From: Bog-473 sp963754445
Lineage (GTDB): Bacteria; Actinomycetota; Acidimicrobiia; Acidimicrobiales; RAAP-2
Reading direction: 5' to 3'
NCBI GenBank assembly: GCA_963754445.1
Contig: CAVWFT010000001.1
Span: 558,001 to 622,000 of the forward strand
DNA: 64,000 bases
The notes beneath the pieces are model-generated. The model saw nothing but the letters and a program-made list of their open reading frames with translations. It did no database searches and was not told where the DNA came from. Below are positions 59,526 through 64,000 of this stretch, piece after piece; position 1 is the stretch's first letter; every line of letters starts with the position of its first letter. Both the position numbers and the translations under genes were made by a program.

Positions 59526-60508
59526 GCCGCCGCCGCCTCGCTCAGGCCGAGGTGATGGGTGAAGGTGTCGGCCAGGGTGCTGAACCGGCCCTCCTGCACC
59601 AGCGGCACCAGGGAGGCCCAGGTGCTCGGGATGGAGGCGAAGATCGTCCGCAGGGTCATGCTCTTGAGGAAGACCAGTCCCATGGGGAAGGAGAGCTCCA
59701 TGTTGAGGTTGACCCCCACGACGGAGAGCGTGCCGCCCATGGCCACGCAGCCGACCGCGTCGACGACTGTGGCGTCGGCCCCGACGGCCTCGATCACCGA
59801 CTCGGCGCCCCGTCCCTTGGTGGCCTCCATGACCTGGGCGGAACCGGGTGCCGTGCGGGCGTCGATCGGGATGGCCCCGAGCGCCTCGGCCCGGGCCAGC
59901 CGCTCGGGCACCATGTCGACGGCGAAGATCCGGGCCGGCCCGAAGAGGGCGGCGCACTGGACGGCCATGACCCCGACCGGGCCGAGACCGAACACCACGA
60001 CGGTGGACCCCGGGGCGATGGCGGCACGCTGCGCGCCGAGGTAGCCGGTCGGCAGGATGTCGGTGAGCAGGACGGCGGCCTCGTCGCCCACGCCCTCGGG
60101 AATGGCGAGCGCGAACTGGTCGGCGAAGGGCACGGCCAGGGCCTCGGCCTGGCCGCCCGGCAGCTCGGGCACGGTGCCGAAGGCCGTCTGCTTGCCGGCC
60201 AGGCAGACGTTGGGCAGACCGGCCAGACAGGGGCCGCACAGGCCGCAGCCCACCACCCCCGAGACGAGCACCCGGTCCCCGGCGCGCACGTTGTGGACGT
60301 TGGGCCCGGCCTCGGCCACGGTGCCGATGGCCTCGTGGCCGAGCCGGATGCCGGCTCCCGTCGGCGCGTCGTGGTAGAGGTGCAGATCGGACCCGCAGAT
60401 GGCGGTGCGCTCGACCGTGACGATGATGCCTTCGGGGCCGGGCAGCACCGGGTCGGCCACGTCGTGGACGGCGATCTGGCGCGGGCCTTCGAGGACGGTA
60501 GCTCTCAT
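59462..60508 (-). CDS. Zinc-dependent alcohol dehydrogenase (MDR family)
   Basis: A 348-aa medium-chain dehydrogenase/reductase. Catalytic zinc ligands are in AICGSDLHLYHDA and IRLGHEAIGTVAEAG (Cys, His-Glu); the structural zinc site is GCGLCGPCLAGLPNVC with four cysteines. NAD(P) site VVVFGLGPVGVMAVQCAAL carries GxGxxG. Substrate is unknown; as a neighbour of AtuA and the carboxylase it could oxidise a terpenoid or branched alcohol such as citronellol, which is an inference from position. Minus-strand TAGCGT lies 6 bases before ATG 60508. Confidence 0.92.
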   Translation of the reverse strand: MRATVLEGPRQIAVHDVADPVLPGPEGIIVTVERTAICGSDLHLYHDAPTGAGIRLGHEAIGTVAEAGPNVHNVRAGDRVLVSGVVGCGLCGPCLAGLPNVCLAGKQTAFGTVPELPGGQAEALAVPFADQFALAIPEGVGDEAAVLLTDILPTGYLGAQRAAIAPGSTVVVFGLGPVGVMAVQCAALFGPARIFAVDMVPERLARAEALGAIPIDARTAPGSAQVMEATKGRGAESVIEAVGADATVVDAVGCVAMGGTLSVVGVNLNMELSFPMGLVFLKSMTLRTIFASIPSTWASLVPLVQEGRFSTLADTFTHHLGLSEAAAAYELFDSRSDGVLKILLDPKN

Positions 60509-60514
60509 GGCCGA

Positions 60515-60520
60515 ACGCTA
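60515..60520 (-). promoter_or_regulatory. Putative -10 element of the alcohol dehydrogenase gene (TAGCGT)
   Basis: Minus-strand TAGCGT followed by six bases and the ATG at 60508; no Shine-Dalgarno in the gap. Confidence 0.45.
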
Positions 60521-60531
60521 TCCCGCCGGTC

Positions 60532-60537
60532 TACACT
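60532..60537 (+). promoter_or_regulatory. Putative -10 element of clpS (TACACT)
   Basis: TACACT 17 bases before ATG 60555, so this transcript would have a short leader of about ten bases. Divergent to 60515-60520. Confidence 0.4.
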
Positions 60538-60554
60538 GACGGGCCCTTCGTTCT

Positions 60555-60857
60555 ATGACGTACCTTCCTTCCACCATCGATCTTCCCGCCGTCGCCGACG
60601 CGGACATCGACGCCTTCTTCGCCCTCGAGGACCTGTGGGCGGTCATCGTCTGGAACGACGACATCACGACCTTTCAGACCGTGATCCAGGCCTTCGTGGA
60701 GATCTTCAACCACAGTCCCGAGCGGGCCGACCAGCTGGCCTGGAAGATCCACCGTTCCGGCAAGGCGGTGGCCGCCGTGCGGCCGAAGGACGAGGCCGAG
60801 GCGGCCGTGCACGAGCTGCACGAGCGCAAGATCTCGGCCACCCTCGCCCGCGCCTGA
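60555..60857 (+). CDS. clpS: ATP-dependent Clp protease adaptor protein ClpS
   Basis: A 100-aa adaptor that brings N-degron substrates to ClpC/ClpA. The binding pocket is LWAVIVWNDDITTFQTVIQA (N-D-D and T-T-F core) and the second half SPERADQLAWKIHRSGKAVA carries the H-x-x-G-x-A motif. It ends with the typical hydrophobic tail HELHERKISATLA. The N-terminal 25 residues are a variable arm. Monocistronic. Confidence 0.95.
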   Translation: MTYLPSTIDLPAVADADIDAFFALEDLWAVIVWNDDITTFQTVIQAFVEIFNHSPERADQLAWKIHRSGKAVAAVRPKDEAEAAVHELHERKISATLARA

Positions 60858-60869
60858 GGGCGCGCCGGG

Positions 60870-61517
60870 TCAGCCCGGGGCGGGCGCCGCTTCCAGGCGG
60901 GCGGTGAGGCGGGCCTTCACCTCCGGCCATTCCGCCGCGACGATGGAGAAGCGGGCCGAGGTGCGCACGGTGTCGTCGGCTCCCGGCCGGTCCGCCCGCA
61001 TGATCCCGTCGAGCTGACCGCCGATCCGTTCGATGGCGGCCCAGGACCGCGCGTTGCGCACGTCGGTCTGCAGCGCGACCCGGTGCACCTCCCACACCTC
61101 GAAGGCGTGCGTCATCATCAGCAGCTTGGCCTCGGTGTTGACGTTGGTGCGCTGGGCCGACCCGGCCAGCCAGGTGAAGCCGATGTCGAGGACGTCGGGA
61201 ATGCCGTGGCGTTGGTGGCTCGCCTGGGGTGGCCACTGCCAGAAGGCGATCTCGCAGAAGCGGGTGGACCCGACGACGCGATCCGCCTCGCGGCCCTGCC
61301 CGCGCCGGACAGTGGCGAAGGGAACCTGGCCGCCCGTGGTCGCCTTGGCCAGCGCGTCGCGCACGTAGTCGGTCATCTGCTCCACGCCGTCGGGCGTGTA
61401 GGTCCACTGGTAGTTGGACCGGTCCTCGGCCGCCGCCGCCACCAGGCCCGCCAGGTGGGCGTCGTCCAGCGGCTCCAGCCGGACGTACGTGCCCTCGAGG
61501 GTGAACGGTTCAGGCAT
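60870..61517 (-). CDS. GNAT family N-acetyltransferase (RimJ/RimL-like)
   Basis: A 215-aa acetyltransferase. N-terminal block TLEGTYVRLEPLDDAHLAGL is the usual RimJ/RimL opening; DIGFTWLAGSAQRTNVNTEA has the acetyl-CoA loop region (R-T-N-V-N), here less conserved than the standard RGxG/A, and HRVALQTDVRNARSWAAIER is the conserved helix before the last strand. The start ATG 61517 lies just inside the end of the MFS gene (8-bp overlap), so it is cotranscribed with it and might acetylate the exported compound or a resistance target. Confidence 0.82.
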   Translation of the reverse strand: MPEPFTLEGTYVRLEPLDDAHLAGLVAAAAEDRSNYQWTYTPDGVEQMTDYVRDALAKATTGGQVPFATVRRGQGREADRVVGSTRFCEIAFWQWPPQASHQRHGIPDVLDIGFTWLAGSAQRTNVNTEAKLLMMTHAFEVWEVHRVALQTDVRNARSWAAIERIGGQLDGIMRADRPGADDTVRTSARFSIVAAEWPEVKARLTARLEAAPAPG

Positions 61518-63123
61518 GCACGGCGGGCACCGCGTCGTCCGGGGCGCCGGGTGCCGCGGCCGGTGCCCCCGCGGGCGGGCCGCCCGGCGCGCCCGTCGGG
61601 ACGACGAAGTCGGACTGGCGCACCAGGGCGAAGCCGCAGACGGCGCCGACGAGCGCCACCACGGCGCCGATGTCCATGAGGTGGTTCAAGGTGGCCGAGA
61701 AGCCCACCTGGTAGGCGTCGAGCAGGGCCTGGCGGGCCGCGGCCAGAGGGATGGAGGGCAGCGCGCCGCGCACCCCGCCGGCCGCCATCGCCCCCTGGAG
61801 CTGGGCCCCGCCGCGCCGCAGGATCTCGGGACCGTAGGGCGACTTGTTCAGCGTGGCCGTGGTGTGGGCCAGGATCTGGCTCTGGAACACCGCCCCCAGC
61901 ACGGCGATCCCGGTGGCGATGCCGACCTGGCGGAAGGTGTTGTTGGCCCCCGATGCCATGCCGCTGCGCTGCGGCTGCACCACCGAGACCGCGCCCGAGG
62001 CCAGGACCGGGTTGACCACGCCGACCCCGAAGCCCGAGACCAGGAAGCCGGGCAGGAGCACGGTCCACGTCGAGGTCGGGTGCGTGGCGCCCATCAGCAG
62101 CAGGCCGCCGGCGACGAAGACCATCCCGATGCCGAGCAAGAGGCGCGAGTTGATGCGCACGGTCAGGCGCCCGGCGAAGAAGGACACGAAGAAGATGAGC
62201 AGCGTCATGGGCAGGAAGCGGACGCCGGCCGCCAGCGGCCCGTAGCCCAGGTCGTCCTGGATGTAGAGGGTGAGGTACAAGAACATGGCGAAGATCGACG
62301 CGGCCAGGCAGAAGGCGACCGTCGAGAGGCCCACGAAGGCCGGGATCTTGAACAGGCCGAGGTCGAGCATGGGGTCGCGGGCGTAGTGCTCGTTGACGAA
62401 GAAGGCGATCATGAGCACGGCCGCGGCGACGAGCAGGCCGATGATGGTGGCGCTGCCCCAGCCGAGGTCGTTGCCTCGCACCAGCGCGAAGACGAGTGCG
62501 AAGAGGCTGAGCGAGAAGGTGAGGAAGCCGATCCAGTCGATCGAGCGCGACCGGAGGTCCTCGGACTTGGCGATCTGGGTGAACGTGATGAGCACGGCGA
62601 CCGCGCCGATGGGGACGTTCACGAAGAAGATCCAGCGCCAGCCGATGCCGCTCGTGATGGCGCCGCCGATGAGCGGCCCGATGGCCACGGCGCCGCCGAT
62701 CACCGCGCCGTAGATGCCGAAGGCGGTGCCGCGGTCGCGCCCGGTGAACGCCGCCGCGATCAGGGCGAGCGAGGTGGCGAACATGATGGCGCCCCCGACG
62801 CCCTGCACGGCCCGGGCCAGGTTGAGCATCAGCGGCGTCGTCGAGAGCCCGCAGACCAGCGAGGCGGCCGAGAAGACGATCAGGCCAATGGCGAAGATCT
62901 TCCGCCGGCCGTAGATGTCGCCCGCCACGCCGGCGGTGAGGAGGAAGGCGGCCAGGGTCAGCGAGTAGGCGTCGACGACCCATTGCAGGTCGGAGAAGCT
63001 CGCGTGCAGCGACTGCTGGATGTCCGGCAGGGCGACGTTCACGACCGTGATGTCGAGAAGGAGCATGAACGTCGCCGTGCAAACGGCGATCAGGGTCCAC
63101 CATTTGCGGTCGAGAGCGGGCAT
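61510..63123 (-). CDS. MFS exporter, DHA2 (EmrB/QacA) family, 14 transmembrane helices
   Basis: A 537-aa drug:H+ antiporter-like transporter. The first helices include MLLLDITVVNVALPDIQQSL (motif D1, with LDxTVVNVALP typical of DHA2) and ATSLALIAAAFTGRDRGTAF (motif A region, R-D-R-G), then GGAVAIGPLIGGAITSGIGW (motif C, GPxxGG). About 14 hydrophobic segments follow up to residue ~490, then a Pro/Ala-rich tail (GAPGGPPAGAPAAAPGAP). Minus-strand TACACT lies 6 bases before ATG 63123. Drug, lipid or metabolite specificity cannot be told. Confidence 0.92.
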   Translation of the reverse strand: MPALDRKWWTLIAVCTATFMLLLDITVVNVALPDIQQSLHASFSDLQWVVDAYSLTLAAFLLTAGVAGDIYGRRKIFAIGLIVFSAASLVCGLSTTPLMLNLARAVQGVGGAIMFATSLALIAAAFTGRDRGTAFGIYGAVIGGAVAIGPLIGGAITSGIGWRWIFFVNVPIGAVAVLITFTQIAKSEDLRSRSIDWIGFLTFSLSLFALVFALVRGNDLGWGSATIIGLLVAAAVLMIAFFVNEHYARDPMLDLGLFKIPAFVGLSTVAFCLAASIFAMFLYLTLYIQDDLGYGPLAAGVRFLPMTLLIFFVSFFAGRLTVRINSRLLLGIGMVFVAGGLLLMGATHPTSTWTVLLPGFLVSGFGVGVVNPVLASGAVSVVQPQRSGMASGANNTFRQVGIATGIAVLGAVFQSQILAHTTATLNKSPYGPEILRRGGAQLQGAMAAGGVRGALPSIPLAAARQALLDAYQVGFSATLNHLMDIGAVVALVGAVCGFALVRQSDFVVPTGAPGGPPAGAPAAAPGAPDDAVPAVHA

Positions 63124-63129
63124 TGGCGG

Positions 63130-63135
63130 AGTGTA
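63130..63135 (-). promoter_or_regulatory. Putative -10 element of the MFS gene (TACACT)
   Basis: Minus-strand TACACT with six bases to the ATG at 63123, divergent to the ABC-F promoter. Confidence 0.45.
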
Positions 63136-63156
63136 ACCAGCCGGGCTTCTCGCTCG

Positions 63157-63162
63157 TACAAT
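63157..63162 (+). promoter_or_regulatory. Putative -10 element of the ABC-F gene (TACAAT)
   Basis: TACAAT lies five bases before GTG 63168, again a leaderless spacing. Confidence 0.45.
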
Positions 63163-63167
63163 GTGTC

Positions 63168-64000
63168 GTGATCGTCGGATCAGCCCTCACCATCGAAATC
63201 GGCGATCGCACCCTGCTGTCCGACGCCTCCTTCGTGGTCGGCGCCGGCGAGAAGGTCGGCCTGGTCGGTCGCAACGGGACGGGCAAGTCGTCCTTCATCT
63301 CGGTGCTGGTGGGGGAGACGTCGCCCCAGCTCCGGCACCGGGGCAACGTGCGGCTCCTGGGTTCGTTCGGCTACCTGCCCCAGGCGCCGGTCCCCGGTGG
63401 GCTCGGCCTCGAGGCCACGGGGTTCTCCCACATCCTGTCCGCCCGCGGCCTCGACGTGCTCGACGACGCGCTGGGCGAGGCCCGGCGCCAGATGGCCGAG
63501 GAGGCGTCGACCGAGAACATCGAGCTGTTCACCGATCTGCAGGAGCAGTTCCAACAGAGCGGCGGCTACGAGGCCGAGTCGATCATGGCCCGCCTGGCCG
63601 ACGGGCTGGGCCTGCGCCAGGAGCTCCTGCTCGAGGAGATCGACTCGCTCTCGGGCGGCCAGCGACGCCGGGTCGACCTCATGCGCGTCCTGTTCCAGGA
63701 GCCCGAGCTCCTGATCCTCGACGAGCCCACGAACCATCTCGATCGTTCGGCCAAGCGCTGGCTGCTCGATGAACTGGCCCGCTTCCCGGGTGCCCTGCTC
63801 GTCGTCAGCCACGATCTCAAGCTGCTGGACCACGCGATCACCAAGGTGCTGCACGTCTCGAACCAGCGCATGACGGAGTGGAAGGGCAACTACTCCAAGT
63901 TCGAAGCCCTCCACGAGGCCGACCAGTCCCAGCGCGAGCGCGCCTCGGAGCTCGAGCAGCGTGAGATCAAGCGCCTCAGCACGCTGGCCGACTCCATGCG
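63168..64000 (+). CDS. ABC-F family ATPase (translation factor/resistance type), 3'-truncated by window edge
   Basis: The first 277 residues of an ABC-F protein, open to the right edge. GTG 63168 gives the family start SALTIEIGDRTLLSDASFVV. Walker A VGLVGRNGTGKSSFISVLVG is at about 31-50, signature LSGGQRRRVDLMRVLFQ near 160, Walker B ELLILDEPTNHLDRSAKR near 182 and the switch His in LLVVSHDLKLLD. Charged linker helices begin after residue 240 (FEALHEADQSQRERASELEQ). ABC-F proteins bind the ribosomal E site and either regulate translation or give antibiotic protection. Divergent from the MFS exporter. Confidence 0.95.
   Translation, partial: MIVGSALTIEIGDRTLLSDASFVVGAGEKVGLVGRNGTGKSSFISVLVGETSPQLRHRGNVRLLGSFGYLPQAPVPGGLGLEATGFSHILSARGLDVLDDALGEARRQMAEEASTENIELFTDLQEQFQQSGGYEAESIMARLADGLGLRQELLLEEIDSLSGGQRRRVDLMRVLFQEPELLILDEPTNHLDRSAKRWLLDELARFPGALLVVSHDLKLLDHAITKVLHVSNQRMTEWKGNYSKFEALHEADQSQRERASELEQREIKRLSTLADSM

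Overview
The window is one continuous stretch of very GC-rich DNA with dense, mostly overlapping genes. It looks like the chromosome of a deep-branching actinobacterium, most likely of the class Acidimicrobiia. Reasons: the gene order smc-ftsY-ffh-rpsP-KH-rimM-trmD-rplS, a DUF2469 gene next to yraN, several mycothiol-linked proteins (an Mca-type amidase and two DinB-like mycothiol-dependent enzymes), an F420-type luciferase-like oxidoreductase, an actinobacterial PspA/HtpX/PspAB set, and a large secreted IPT protein with 'DGGVFSFGDA'-type repeats. The taxonomy is inferred from gene content; no rRNA, tRNA, CRISPR array, insertion sequence or prophage was seen.

Layout. 1-11,000: protein targeting and translation block (SMC C-terminal part, FtsY, Ffh, S16, KhpA, RimM, TrmD, L19, DUF2469, YraN), interrupted at 3.7-6.2 kb by three minus-strand genes. 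11,000-25,000: accessory region with a crotonase, a stand-alone NfeD-C protein plus an SPFH slipin, lipoproteins, a flavoprotein, a nucleoside phosphorylase, an ECF41-like sigma factor next to an AhpD-like gene, a probable pseudo-carboxypeptidase, and an ArsR/AHSA1 pair. Two genes here carry single-base frameshifts. 25,100-27,700: comM-dprA. 27,700-30,300: a 2.6-kb segment bounded by an imperfect 59-bp direct repeat that copies the end of dprA and the first codons of the following gene. 30,300-37,000: a short luciferase-like protein, a membrane acyltransferase with an SGNH tail and a 1236-aa IPT surface protein. 37,000-46,000: fumC-phhB, a minus-strand pspA-htpX-pspAB-phosphatase operon, mca, and purK-purE-chbG. 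46,000-50,200: oxidoreductase, DsbA-like, PAP2, an Fe-S PD-(D/E)XK nuclease and small genes. 50,200-58,300: an acyl-CoA catabolic block (thioesterase, acyl-CoA dehydrogenase, enoyl-CoA hydratase, two-subunit biotin carboxylase, AtuA) that resembles a compact Atu/Liu pathway. 58,300-64,000: channel-like membrane protein, zinc alcohol dehydrogenase, clpS, GNAT, a 14-helix MFS exporter and a partial ABC-F ATPase.

A recurring feature is a TANNNT hexamer 5-8 bases before the start codon of many first genes, which points to widespread leaderless transcription. Within operons, genes are coupled by ATGA/GTGA overlaps. Two housekeeping genes (rimM and purK) have no usual start codon ahead of their conserved N-terminal motif and appear to start at CTG. 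Assignments come from reading motifs by eye; family names without visible signature residues are given with lower confidence.
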